Assembly: GCF_964355755.1 (NCBI RefSeq)
Contig: NC_092671.1
Location: 19,246,001 to 19,310,000, forward strand
Direction: 5' to 3'
DNA from: Antedon mediterranea
Lineage: Eukaryota; Echinodermata; Crinoidea; Comatulida; Antedonidae
Length of the DNA stretch: 64,000 nt
Part shown: piece after piece, positions 1-13,400 of the stretch
Layout of the letters: every line of letters starts with the position of its first letter
Position numbering within the stretch: the first letter of the stretch is position 1
The notes under the pieces: model-generated
Told to the model about the DNA's origin: nothing
What the model saw: only the letters and a program-made list of their open reading frames with translations
Databases searched by the model: none
Translations under genes and position numbers: made by a program

Positions 1-410
1 TGGATGATGTCTATTTCTTCAAAACAAAGTTTATCTATAAAATTATTATTGTTGTAGATGAATTCATTTCGTTTTTAAAAACTGTACACTGATGGAATGT
101 GCATATATTAAAATAGGAAATCTGCACTTTGCCAAACAATGGCAGCGGCACTAAATACAGAATGCCCGTAATAATTTAAAGTAGGAGCCTATAATTTCCT
201 AGAGTTCTATAGCTGGGAGGCAATTTTCCTTACTACATTAGCTGTTGACCGTTCTACATTAGCTGGTGTTGATTTTTATTTACTACATAAGCTGTTAGTA
301 TTTCTACATTAGCTGGAGGTTTTACTACATTAGCGGTGGATTGTTCTACAACGGTTGTTTCGATATTAGCTGGCGTTTTCGACATTAGCGGTTGTAACAT
401 TACTATCACC
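1..410. repeat. interspersed CTACATTAGC motif cluster
   Basis: About seven irregularly spaced copies of a CTACATTAGCTGG-like word occur from about 228 to 425, on the same strand and 20-50 bases apart. Another copy or two follow at 1376-1400, beyond the inverted-repeat element. Spacing is too irregular for a simple minisatellite. The word flanks both sides of the 411-1410 element, so it may be part of that element's ends. No gene is seen here. Confidence 0.55.
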
Positions 411-1410
411 AGCTAATGTAGAAACTATTATATATGGTACAAACCTATGTCTAAATCATGTGCAAATGCATCTCTTTACTTAGCTATCAGTCTATCCACC
501 TCTCATAAGCGACCGACTTTCAAAAAGGGGACATCTCGTAAGAGACCACCTCCCTAAAACAGACCGCATATCGTAAGCAACCACCCTCGTTATATTATTA
601 TATTAGCGACCACCCCTATTGAACGACCGCCATCTCTGTTAAGGGACCGCTTCTCATAATCGATCACCTCTCGTATTTGATCACCTCCTCTCATAAGGGA
701 CAGCTTCTCATAATCGACCACCTCTCGTAAGCGACCACCTCTCTTAACGACCACAGCTATCGTCAGGGAGACAGAGAGAGAGAGAGAGAGAGGTTGTGTT
801 CATTAAAAGAGCTGGTCACTTACGAGAGGTGTGGTCGTTAAGAGAAGTAGTCAATTATGAAAAGCGGTCCCTTACGAGAGGTGTGGTCGTTAAGAAATGT
901 GGTCACTTCCGAGAAGTGATCGATTATGAGAAGCGGTCCCTTATGAGAGGAGGTTAACACTTAAAAGAGATGGTCGATTATGAGAAGTGGTCTCTTAATA
1001 GAGATGGTGGTCTTTCAATAGAGGTGGTCATTTACGAGAGGTGGTCGTTAGTGGATGTTGTTGATTATGAGAAGTGGTCCTTTAAGAGAGAGAGATAGAG
1101 AGGTTGTGGTCCCTTAAAATAGGTGGTAACTTACGAGAGGTGTGGTCGTTAAGAGAGGTAGTCGCATACGATAGGTGGTCGATTATGAAAAGCGGTTGAT
1201 TATGAAAAGCGGTCCCTTACGAGAGTTGATAGTCCTTTAAAAGAGGTGGTCACTTAAGAAATGCTTACGAGATGGCCGCGTTTTGAAAGTCGGTCGTTTA
1301 CGAGATAGCTAAGTAAAGAGACGCATTTGCACATGATTTAGGCATAGGTTTGTACAATATATGATATTTTTGTTACTACATTAGCGGTTGGTGTTTCTAT
1401 ATTAGCTGGC
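411..1410. mobile_element. foldback-like inverted-repeat element
   Basis: The two halves are inverted copies. The left end (about 411-490) holds TATGGTACAAACCTATG and GCAAATGCATCTCTTTACTTAGC; the right end (about 1305-1400) holds the same words in reverse complement. Both arms are filled with diverged copies of a short unit of the type CGTAAGCGACCACCTCT (left) or its complement (right). They meet at an AG-rich spacer near 770-795. No coding potential is visible. The layout, long arms built of subrepeats around a short centre, is that of foldback elements; assignment to a superfamily is not possible. A single related hairpin lies at 47455-47520. Confidence 0.7.
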
Positions 1411-2738
1411 TGTCGAATTACGGCTACACATGTTTTTCGCTGCTCGGTTCCGGGAATTTCCCTTTCAAAATCACACATTTAAAGGGCTGTAGTACAGTAG
1501 TAATAGTAGACTTGCCCCAAGTCTGTATTATCTTTTTTTTAAATTTATTTGTTTTTATTTCGACCGCGATTTTTGTCTGAAAATACAAATCAAGTAGTAT
1601 ACGTATGAAACGCCATATGTGCCAAAATATTTATCTTTTTACTAATATTAAGACAAAACTCCGTCTGGAACCCAGACTATAGTAATAGTAGGTACGAGTC
1701 ACTAGTACATTTCAAGAGACGAAAGGAGTAAAAGTAAGAAAGGTCTAGAGTAGAATGATGAATGAAATCAATGAAAACGTCTATAATTTCCTTTGCACTT
1801 GATCCTGCTTCATATATTATAACATATTAATTTACAACTTTATATTTAGGGCCTACAATCAATTTCCAGGAAGAGTGGGGGCCCAACATTTTATACATAA
1901 CAAAAATTATACCTACCCAGATTTAACTCTCAACGTATGCCACTATATATTTAAGAAACCATACCTGTCAAAATGTCTACAAATAGCCTAAGGTCATGTA
2001 TATCACTCACATCACAGAAAGAACAAACAAAACCACATCTATCTCCAATGAAGTTCCAGACAAGACTCTCCCCTGCCAGTGATTACCCCAAAACCCCTCA
2101 TACATTTACCAATCAGACAAACCCTATCTAACAGTGGACCAATCAGAAAAACCCAAAAGGATTGGATTTTCCCCGGTATCCCTGGGGAAATCCATCACAA
2201 ATCAGACAATTTTGTTAAGTTCAGTGTGCAACATTATACAATATAATTTGTATCCATTCCAAGTTATAAATTGCATTGAATATGAATGTTAAAGAAAATG
2301 ATGTTGTACATTTTAGGTACAATTACATTCTAAAATTGCCTAAAACTTCTTCACATGTTTGAGTAATGCATGTTTACAGATTTTCACATTTTGTATGCTC
2401 ATGTGGTTTTTTTTCACATTTGATGGCGAACACAATGTACTTTTTGTACATTACATGGTCCAATACCATTCTACATACAACTTCTTGTACCATCTCCAAT
2501 TAGCCCCTGTATTCTAAAATGTATTTTCTGCCTATACCGGTGTGCAGTATATTGGTATTCATGTGGTTGTGGTATTGAAACAAGTTACATTTCAATAATG
2601 GGTTAATGCAGTGAAGCGCCATATTAAATTGTTCGTACTATGTTATGATATTGTAAAGGATAAAAAAAAGGCCAGGCTAATCACACATGTGCCGTGTTGA
2701 GTATGCATAATAACAAAGTTTAATAACATTTAAAGTAA
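1411..2738. other. gene-free stretch with one dispersed repeat
   Basis: No gene is seen. Positions 1592-1680 are an inverted copy of 54094-54184 (they share GTATACGTATGAAACGCCAT and CCGTCTGGAACCCAGACTA), so they belong to a dispersed repeat family. The rest is unremarkable AT-rich DNA. Confidence 0.6.
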
Positions 2739-2775
2739 ATGTTAAGAAAATGCACAACGCACTGTTACATACCTT

Positions 2776-2915
2776 ATTATGTTGCTGTTATATACAACCA
2801 GAGCATTCACAACACACAAACAATCGCCATTGATGGATATTATGTTGCTGTTACACACAACCAGAGCATTCACAACACACAAACAATCGCCATTGATGGA
2901 TATTATGTTGCTGTT
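2776..2915. repeat. 63-bp tandem repeat, about 2.2 copies
   Basis: A 63-bp unit beginning TTATGTTGCTGTTA occurs at 2777, 2840 and 2903 (the last partial). The first two copies are almost identical. The open frame through it exists because 63 is divisible by 3; it is not a gene. Confidence 0.85.
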
Positions 2916-4402
2916 ATACTGTATATCAATTCAGTTTTAAAGTAAACAAAGCACTATTCGACAATTTACATTACAATGGAAATGAAAAATGACTGAATTG
3001 AACCATGGAGATATAAAATTAATTTATTTTTCAGCTGCATGAATCATGGTTCAATAAATATACATCAGTACTTCCCTTAAATCTATTTGTTTGATTAAAA
3101 AATCACAGATCAATAAAGAGATCTTATAAATCATGACAATGTACACCCATATTAATTCTCCACTTTCTCTGACCTCACTCAAATTGTTAAACTCTAACTT
3201 ACAGTGATACAGTTTACTCAATTTATACAAGGAAAATGCAGATCATTACATAATAACATTTATTGTAAATATCCATATAAAGAATACAATACAAACAAAC
3301 AATAGTTTAATAGTTAATATTAACGATTATAAAATCACTCAGTGCTTTCTACTCTCCTTCCAAAATAAAAAGGGTCGAGCCTAAATTCTTATGTACAGAG
3401 CTGAAGTTAATTTAAAATTTAACACCAATAGAAAACTGATACCATTACATGTACTACAAGGTTTTAATTAATTACTTAATATGAATAATTATTAACATTA
3501 TTAACTTTAAATATATCTATTAAACATTTTTATAAACAAATGAATACATAAAACACACATTTTAGATAATATTGTACTATATACTAAGGCCTTAAAAAGC
3601 ACAGCAAACATAAAAACACCAGTGACAGATTACGTTTTTCCTGTTAACAGAATAGTTTTGGAAATATTGCTTAAACTTCCTTTTTTTTGTAGTAAGAAAC
3701 CCAGGTATTTCAGAAGGAATAACACAACTTACAAATTAAAAGGGTGCCATGTGTGTACAAATGTGACTTTTTGCACAAGGGTCCTTTATTTTGTTTCAAA
3801 ACATGGATGCTTTCCAAGCGTGGCATATGCAAAGGTACATTGTGGAAAATGAAAACACATTTGTTGCCTTTTGTTAACAAAAAGGGGAATAGTAATAGAG
3901 ATATGTTTTTTTTTTGTATATCCAAAACAAATGAGAGTCATCTTTGAAAGGCCAATTTACACAGACGAGCGGGAACGGTAAGTAGAAAACCGCATAGCTT
4001 GTCCCACATAGAATCTGAATTGGACATCATCTCATCAGATATGGCAAGAAGCTGTTTTGCAGCATGCTTTAAGAGTAAACAATGTTTGTTTCAACTACTG
4101 TCTAAAACAAGGGTTATTAATATTGTTAGTTTTTGGTTACACTTCTTTTAGACTAAACAGTGACTTAAAGGCACCTTTAGGAAATTACAGAAATAGATAT
4201 TAATTTTATTATGTAGTAAAAAACAGAACATTATAAACAATTATATAAATTAAAGTTGGACGTAGTACAAAGAATTATGTGCTTTACTGAATTACTATTT
4301 TAATTCCAATATAATTTTGAAAAGTATGTTTAAAAAAGTAATTTAACAACGTATGGTTCTTATCTGTTTCATACTTTAGGTAGAACAAAACACAGAATTT
4401 GC
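2916..4402. other. 3' flank of the aminotransferase gene
   Basis: No gene is seen. A repeat word AAAGGCCAATTTACACAGAC occurs at about 3949 and again at 4825, inside intron 10. It looks like a shared transposon end. A candidate poly(A) signal for the minus-strand gene (AATAAA, read as TTTATT on the plus strand) lies at 4205-4210, about 195 bases past the stop codon. Confidence 0.5.
4205..4210 (-). promoter_or_regulatory. candidate poly(A) signal of the aminotransferase gene
   Basis: AATAAA on the minus strand, about 195 bases downstream of the TAA stop at 4403-4405. This is the nearest consensus hexamer I noticed; transcript ends were not available. Confidence 0.4.
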
Positions 4403-4441
4403 TTAGTTGGTCATCTGCCTATTAACCCATTTCTTGATAGC
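4403..4441 (-). CDS. aminotransferase exon 11 (stop)
   Basis: 39 bases after TTTACAG; reads AIKKWVNRQMTN and stops with TAA. Chosen because it restores phase 0 from exon 10 and gives the amphipathic C-terminal helix expected here. Confidence 0.75.
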   Translation of the reverse strand, partial: AIKKWVNRQMTN

Positions 4442-7400
4442 CTGTAAAAAGATTTAAACAAAATAACCGTAACATTTCACAAGATCGATCGGTACAATGG
4501 TAATGAATTGGCCGGAAATGTGAAATTCATAAGAATACGTCATTCTTATATAGCGCTTAATGCACAGATCCTCTAAACGTCATTAACATGGTCATTGGAT
4601 CAAACATGTATGGAAACATAATATAATCACACCCATAATGTTACAGCCTCAGAGCAGTTGTGTTTGACCTTACCAGGTACTCATTTGCACACCTGGGTGG
4701 AGAGAAGCAAAATTAATTCAGATTTCTTGCCTCAGGATACAAGCATTGGGACGTGCGTTTCAAATTCACAATCAGTAGTCCAACACCCAACACACTGTAC
4801 CACAGACCGAGTGGGATCATCCTTAAAGGCCAATTTACACAGACAAACGGTAGCAATAGGCAGTAAAGGTAAGCGGAAAACGAAAACATGCAGAGATTTG
4901 ATGAATTAAAACTGTTGACTGACTGACTGTATCAATTTATGAAAAAAAGTAAATAAATTTTGAATAAAAGAAGGAAAAACTAAGCTGGAAACATATTTGA
5001 TGGATAAGTTGGATGATATAAGATTGACGAGAAAATAAAGCTTTAAACGTTAAAACAAGTATCTTAAAGATACTTCAAAAGTTCATACTGACCTGAACAC
5101 CATCTACTATATTTTGACAATTACTGACGACAAAATCCTCTGGAAGATCTTTTTGATCGATTTGAGAACTAGCTTTCAGTGCGGATTTACCGTCGAACGA
5201 CACATAGCAGAATCGCACAGTAAGTTCATCAATTGGTCGCAAAAATGCTGGACCTGCACTTATCACCTGAAATGGATTTTAACAAAAATGTTAGTATCTA
5301 GAACAGTCATTATACATATATGTGTGTGTATTATACATACAGTGTAAGTTTATTGTAAGATTATACGTTTGATAGACTTGTTATAGTGATTCAGTTAAAA
5401 GTTGTGTCTGTCTATCACCCCAGCCTTTACTTCATGATTTGAAATGTAGATATGATTGGCAATAAAAGAATAAACATTTAACAACATTGATAAAAATACA
5501 AATTGGTACATTAAATGTTGATATAAGTCCTTCATTTTAGTATCTTTTTATTTCCTCAAACACTAACTACTGTCATAATTATTATGTTTTATTTTTGGTT
5601 AATTTTTTCTGTTTAACTTAAAAATTAGTAGTTATTCAGTATTAGTAAAGTTAGAGTGTGCAAAAACATATTAAAATTCATCATAAAAGATAGAAATGAA
5701 GTAAAAATCTGGTTATTATCAGAAAAGTTTTGTCTTGTTTTCCTCATTCCTCCTTCTGAAACTTTAATTCATGTTTGTTTATGGTTTTTATTGATTTATG
5801 AATTTATGTGTAAAGAGAGAAATAGGCTATATATATAGAATAGTAAAGTAAAATAGCCTTCAAGATTTCAAATACAACAGGGTATACTGTATTATAAACA
5901 AAATATGTAACAATCATACAGCGACATTAGCTTCCTGAAAGAGAGCTTCACACATTTGCGAACAGGTAAATATTCCACGTTTTTCCAAATAAGGACGTAG
6001 GATTTCAAAGTCTGGCATCAAGTAGTAACCGCCAGTTGACCTCTTGACCTTTATCCCGACACTTGTTAACTCTCTGAATGATAAATGAACATGGAATTTG
6101 CATAATCAATTAGATTTTGTATATAAACTATGATTATTTAGTGATGTTTAACCAAATGATATAACTAATTTAATCAATTCTAAAATATTAATACAGCAAT
6201 GTATTTACACATCACATCTTGTGATTGACATATTCGCACACCACCTCCACCACTTGGATATTACCACACCACCTCCTCCACTTGGATATTACCACACCAC
6301 CTCCACCACTTGGATATTACCACACCATCTCCTCCACTTGGATATTACCACACCACCTCCACCACTTGGATATTACCACACCACCTCCTCCACTTGGATA
6401 TTACCACACCACCTCCTCCACTTGGATATTACCACACCACCTCCTCCACTTGGATATTACCACCCTACCTCCTCCACTTGGATATTACCACACCATCTCC
6501 ACCACTTGGATCTTACCACACCACCTCCACAACTTGGATATTACCACACCACCTCCTCCACTTGGATATTATCACACCACCTCCACAACTTGGATATTAC
6601 CACACCACCTCCACCACTTGGATCTTATCACACCACCTCCACCACTTGGATCTTATCACACCACCTTCACCACTTGGATATTACCACACCACATCCTCCA
6701 CTTGGATATTACCACACCACCTCCACAACTTGGATATTACCACACCACCTCCACCACTTGGATGCACACCACCTCCACCACTTGGATATTACCACACCAC
6801 CTCCTCCACTTGGATATTACCACACCACCTCCACCACTTGGATATTACCACACCACCTCCACCACTTGGATATTACCACACCACCTCCTCCACTTGGATA
6901 TTACCACACCACCTCCACCACTTGGATCTTATCACACCACCTCCTCCACTTGGATATTACCACACCACCTCCTGCACTTAGATATTACCACACCACCTCC
7001 ACCACTTGGATATTACCACACCACCTCCTCCACTTGAATATTACCACACCACCTCCTCCACTTGGATATTACCACACCACCTCCACCACTTGGATATTAC
7101 CACACCACCTCCTCCACTTGGATATTACCACACCACCTTCAGCACTTGGATCTTATCACACCACCTCCTCCACTTGGATCTTACCACACCACTTCCTCCA
7201 CTTGGATCTTACCACACCACCTCCTCCACTTGGATATTACTAGATGCACAGTAGAAGAGATAATCGATTAGTAGTATATTTATGTGTCTTGCATTGCATG
7301 TATTAACGATTAATTGATTGTTCACCACAAATTATATACGTTTTGTAAAGTACCACACTGAAGCTATTGCTTGCTCTGTGGGCCCATTGTGGGGATAAAT

Positions 7401-10400
7401 AAAATTATTGTTAAGAGTAATACAATTACAGGTGCCCTGGTAATTAGAGACGAGTTACATCATAATATATTATTCGGAGTTATAAAATTTAATGTTAATA
7501 ACAATAACACTACTACAGGTGCCCTGGGTATTGGAGACAGGTCACATCTAAGGTATTGTGCATAAGGTTAGATACAGTGACCACTCCACCTCCTCCACTT
7601 AGATCTTACCACACCACCTCCTTCATTGGGGGTTCCAGCATACCATCTCCTCCACCTGTGGTCCCGTCTAACCAAATCCTCTACATGGGTTGCAGCACAC
7701 CACCTCCTCCACTTAGATCTTACCACACCACCTCCTTCATTGGGGGTTTCAGCATACCACCTCCTCCACCTGTGGTCCCGCCTAACCAAATGCTCTACAT
7801 GGGGTTGCAGCACACCACCTTCAATCACACTGGGCTAAGTTATGAAAATGAGCGTGATGGTATTTTGTGTTTTATATAAATGGAGATATGTTACCTGTAA
7901 CAATATTCAGCAACTGCAGAAAGAATCCGACGACAGTGAAACACATAATTTTGACTTTCTTCATCAAAATTGAATATCTAAAATAGAAAAATTTATGGAA
8001 AGTGGAAAGTGGAAACATTTACAATAAACTAAACTCCCATTTAATAGAAACTATCGATTATTTACGTACTGTTAAACCACAGGCTGGTTTAGTGCTACTA
8101 GGATATTTTAACCGGACTAATATTAGACCCTTCTGTTTGGGTAATGGACTGACACAGGTGGTTAAGTCACCAACAAGGGAAAACGCTATCCTTGATCTGG
8201 TTATATCAGATTTTGCGGGGTTATACCATACTCCCCATATTAGTTCTCCAATTGGTCATAGTGACCACAACTGTGTCAGTTGGTTGCCCAAGTGTGTAAA
8301 CATCTGAAATGTGAAAACCACCCAGCCCATTAAGGACTCTAAAGTAAGAGAATTTGGTAATTGGATCCAAAACCAAACCTGGTCCAATGTTTATGAAGCT
8401 GTTGATGTTCAGTCCAAGGCAGATGCTTTTTATCATACGGTTAATCATGGTGTTGACAGTTTTTTCCCAACCAAAACTGTGAAATTACATAACAGGGACA
8501 AACCATAGATGACGGCTCAGATAAAGAACCTGATTAACCAAAGGCAAAAAGCGTTTGCCATCGGTGATAAAACCACCAGGACTGGCCTCAGAAACAAAAT
8601 TATTAATGAAATTAAAAAAGCCAAGGCTTCACACAATATTAATAAAGTACGAAGACTCATACGCCTTTTGCAAGCACTGTACAAACAATCATCAAGTGCA
8701 GTAAGGGTGAACGGAGAGCTAACCGATTGGTTTAGAACAACAGTAGGTGTACGCCAGGGCTGTTTACTGTCTTTATTTATTTATTTATTTATTTGGTATA
8801 AAAAATATATTACAAAACGACAGTCAAGGACTGAAATGAATTGTATTACAAATAAATAAAAATTAGTTAAAATTGCTATAAAAATAGAAACATCTTATTA
8901 AAATTAGATATCGTACCATAAAATTATAAAACATACATGAATAAAAAACCTTAAAACATATACTTATTACATATCTAAAAAAAGAGCTAGTGGTGCCTAT
9001 TAATTATATCCACCATGGTGGGAACTGGAGACGCCCTAAGTCTGCTGGTTTTGAGGTATGAGGTACTTCTAGAAAGCGGTTGAATCTGAGAGACCGAGCT
9101 GACTTATGAATAGGGGGAAGTATTTCTCTAAACAGCTCGGATTTTAATAAGCCTTCCCCGAAAGACAACACCAGTTTGTTTCTTCTCTCAACAAGAGTAG
9201 GTAAACCAGTAACAGACAATGCATGATCATAGCACAAATAGTTGTAACCTAGCATGATTCGCAATGCTCTCTTTTGTACCTTTTCAATAGACTTGGACGT
9301 ATCCTTAGTGATAGCGCCATGCCAAACAGGGGCAGCATATTCTAATATAGGTCTTAAAGCCATATAAACAGTCAACAGATCATTAATTAAGATTCCAGCT
9401 TTCTTCAAAATGCACAAGGAAAATTAACGTCTAGAAGCTCTAGACACAATATTATTAGTGTTAAGTTCCCATTTCTTCAACATACTATTGGAAATGGTTA
9501 TGCTTTATGCTACGTATGACACAGATAGAGGAATCAGGATTAAAGGACAACAAATAAACAATCTCCGCTTCGCTGATGACATAGTCCTTATAGCTGAAAC
9601 AGAAGAAAACCTACAACAGCTGGCAGACAACGTTCATCTGTGGAGCTCAAACTTTGGTCTCAAAATAAACATTGGCAAAACAGAAGTGCAAATTATCAGT
9701 AAATCACATCAGGACATCAACATCAACATTGCAGCCGCAAAAATAAAGCAAGTGGAAAAATTTGTGTACTTAGGAGGAACCATTACCGAGTCAGGTTGCT
9801 GTACAGAAGATATCAAAAACAGAATTGGGAAAGCTCCTGGCGCAGTTCAAAAGCTCAACAAAATATGGGCAGCCAAAGATATCACCAGTTCCACAAAACT
9901 TGAACTCTACAAGGTCCTCATACTATCAATTCTCATGTATGGATCTGAAACATGGACACTGCGAAAAGATGTCGAGAACAGACTACATAACCAGACTTGA
10001 CAAGATCAGAAACACCAAAATCAGAGAAACCCTTGGGCTGAACGATACCACAATTGAAAGGATAGCCATAAAGAGGCTCCGGTATTTTGGACATGTCAAT
10101 AGGATGCCCTCCGCAAGATATCCAAATCTACTCTTGGGCCCAATTGTCCAAGGAACTAGACCACAAGGGAGACCAGCCAAGAAATGGTTAGACTGTGTAA
10201 AGGCAGACTGCACATCAAGACACCAAGGCAACGAGTGCAACTAGAATGTCACAAGATAGGAGGATCTGACAAGAGGTCATGAAACAAAAGCCATCACAAG
10301 TCTCATATGAGTAAGTCAACCAGTGACTAATATAATTAATGCATCCCTTACGCAGAGCAAAGTGCCCACCCAATGGAAGGAAGCCAATGTGATCCCACTC

Positions 10401-13400
10401 CCTAAAACGGCCCCACCATCAATTGACAAGTTACGCCCGATTTCCTTGACCCCGTGCCTACAGTAGCAAAAATTGCTGAAGGTCGTGTGTGTAAATGGAT
10501 TGTAGACCATCAAATCTCAGTCACTAAACTAATCGAACTTGGGGCACCTCCTCCACTCGTACAGTGGGTGGTGGACTTCCTGACGGAAAGAAAACAAAGA
10601 GTCCGATATAAAAATTCGTACTCTGATTGGATTGAGTTGATGGGTGGAGTGCCCCAGGGTACTATCATTGGTCCAATATCATTTTTAGCCATGAACAATG
10701 ACACTCTAGTTAACATCAATAATAACAAAATGAAAGTGTGGAAATATGTAGACGACCTCACATTTGGTGAAAATAGGACTAGTGGTGATACATCGATTCA
10801 AACTAGTTTAGACACTCCGTTGAATGGAGCAATAATAATAAACTTAAACTAAATCCAAATAAATGCCTTGCAATGCATATAAATTTTAGTAAACATATAT
10901 CCCCCTATCCTGATTTGCATATATCTAATCACTCTTTGGCTGTAGTACAGGAAGTTAAATTGTTAGGTTTAATCATTCAAAACAATTTAAAGTGGCAAAG
11001 CCAGGTAGATAACATTTTTATTAAAGCTAACAAGAAAATGTTTATGATACGTAAGTTGAGAGAAGCAGGTCTTAATAGTACTGAACTTATTTCTGTTTAC
11101 AAGGGTTATTTGAGACCGGTACTTGAGTATGCAGCCTCTTTGTGGCATGCGGTTCTTACGCAGGGACAGGTGAATCAGGTGGAAATAATTCAGAAGCAAG
11201 TCTGCAAGATTGTGTTGAGCAAAGAGTATACAAGATACTCGGATTCTCTTGCCATTTTAAATCTTGAACAGTAAAAGATGGCACTCTTGCAAGGTTTTTG
11301 CCTCTAAAGCACACGCCTCTGGTCAATTCTCCACCTGGTTCCCTGTCCTCAGTATAGATCCTGCATGACCCTTGGGCATAATCGTAAAGTGAAAAATTGT
11401 AGTTATAAAACAAAACGTTTCCAGACTAGTCCAGTTCCTTTTATGGTTGAACATTTGAACAAACTTTAATTATTTTTTTGCTAGTATTATTTGAGGTAAC
11501 TGCAGTCGAACTTATTCGTATTTATATATTGTTGATTGTGTTGTCTATTGTTTACATTTTTTTTATTGTGTAATACATATTCAATTCAACCATGTGCTGC
11601 CATGTATGTACTTTTAAATGTGGATTTTTTAATAAATATACCGAGATACAGTATATACAATAGAATAAGTCAAATGAGTGGTTTAAAGGTAGGGTATAAT
11701 AATCCATAGCCACTTCATCGGCACTGATTCGAGCTTGACTCGCTCTATATGTTTCTGGTGGTAGCTAGGATAGATATATAAACTGTATGCTTTGGAAAAA
11801 TGTGGAACATTTTTTGTAGGAGATTTCCGGCGTACTAGTTTCACTTCAGACAGTCCCTGTCATATATATAAATGAGCACCTTTATATAGCTCCATGGATA
11901 TGATCCACAGGGGAGATGAAAAATGTATCTTGTCCAAACATTGCATATATGCACAATATAAATCTAACCTATTATTATTAGTCTTTACATACGATTTAAT
12001 AGTTGTAAATGTAATAGTAACATCAAATTTGGAACATATTATGAACATACAAAAATGGGTTACTGACTTTGTTGCTACAGTCTTAATAGTTGTAAATGTA
12101 ATAGTAACATCAAATTTGGAACATATTATGAACATACAAAAATGGGTTACTGACTTTGTTGCTACAGTAAAGTTAGTACTGTATTATTAAACACCATGCA
12201 CAGTTGTTAATTTGCATAAACAAATGTGTCCGCTTATAAAAGGCAACGGAGATGCGGAATCTATGTTAGTAAGTTACCAGTTGGACGATTGAACATGTGT
12301 TATAGTGTTAACGTAGATAGAAGGTTATAACCGGTACAAGCCAGCTAAAATAGAAGGAATATACCTGATGTTCGTATTGTTGAATTGTTGTTTGTCTACT
12401 GTGTTTTAGAAACAGCAACTACTACCAAATTGATTGCATAATGGCAGTAAATTTCATAAGGTCTTTTAGACTACAAACCTATTATTATACATCATGAATA
12501 CGTTGAGAGCATTCATTCAAGTTCCAATCTTTCACAATTTAAACTGGAAAGGAAATGTAAATCCACTGTTATAGTAATGAAAGTAAGGTTGTGTATCATG
12601 TGAAAGACATAACATGTCAAATTAATTCCTGACAGCAAGTGGTAAATAAAAAATTACAATAAAATTAAGAGTTGGTGGTAGACAAGGATTACTAATTCTT
12701 ACCATCATAGAGGCATATTGGATTGGTCCAGACGCACAGGAATAGGTGTGGCTACCAGCACTCTTGACAGCTATCTTCAGGGCAGATAACTTCTTAGGGT
12801 AAATATTATATCCAAGCTAGAAGAAAAATTGGTCATTCAACTCATAAACGTAACTAGCAGATTTGTTTCCTTGCATGTCATCTGTACATTATTGATTTAA
12901 TTCTGCTAAAAAACAATCCTCATATAAAACAACTCAGAAATGTGTGTATGTTGGGCACCTATGATGTCCCCAAATTGAGATTAAATTATTAAGTATTCAC
13001 ATTAGTACCACTAGTACTGTAAAGGTAAAATAAAATTGGATGATGCCCTCTGCAGACCCATAACAGCCAGCAGTGCAGCACCTACCCAGATTAGAATATA
13101 GGGAGACGATCCCCTGCTCTTTTCGATTAGTGTACCAATTTCTTTATGTACACATGACCCACAACTTCCAGGATGAAAGCATTCAGAATAAAGTATCTTA
13201 CAATCAATATGGCACAGACATGCTTGAACCCATGCCTACCACATGCTAGTCTGATTGCTTTATCATTACACCATCACTCTCTGAATGTGTTTCAGAATCA
13301 ATAGCAAATGGTATTTGTTCACTTACTCGCCATCCACCAGCACTGGCCCATTTTGAGATTCCACTGCTGAGTATCGTACCTTCTGGATAATACTTGGCAA

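Noticed and set aside
6221-7271. 340-, 270- and 223-codon open frames over the 28-bp array
   Set aside because: All three plus-strand frames are open together because the unit lacks stops. The sequence lies in an intron of a gene on the other strand.
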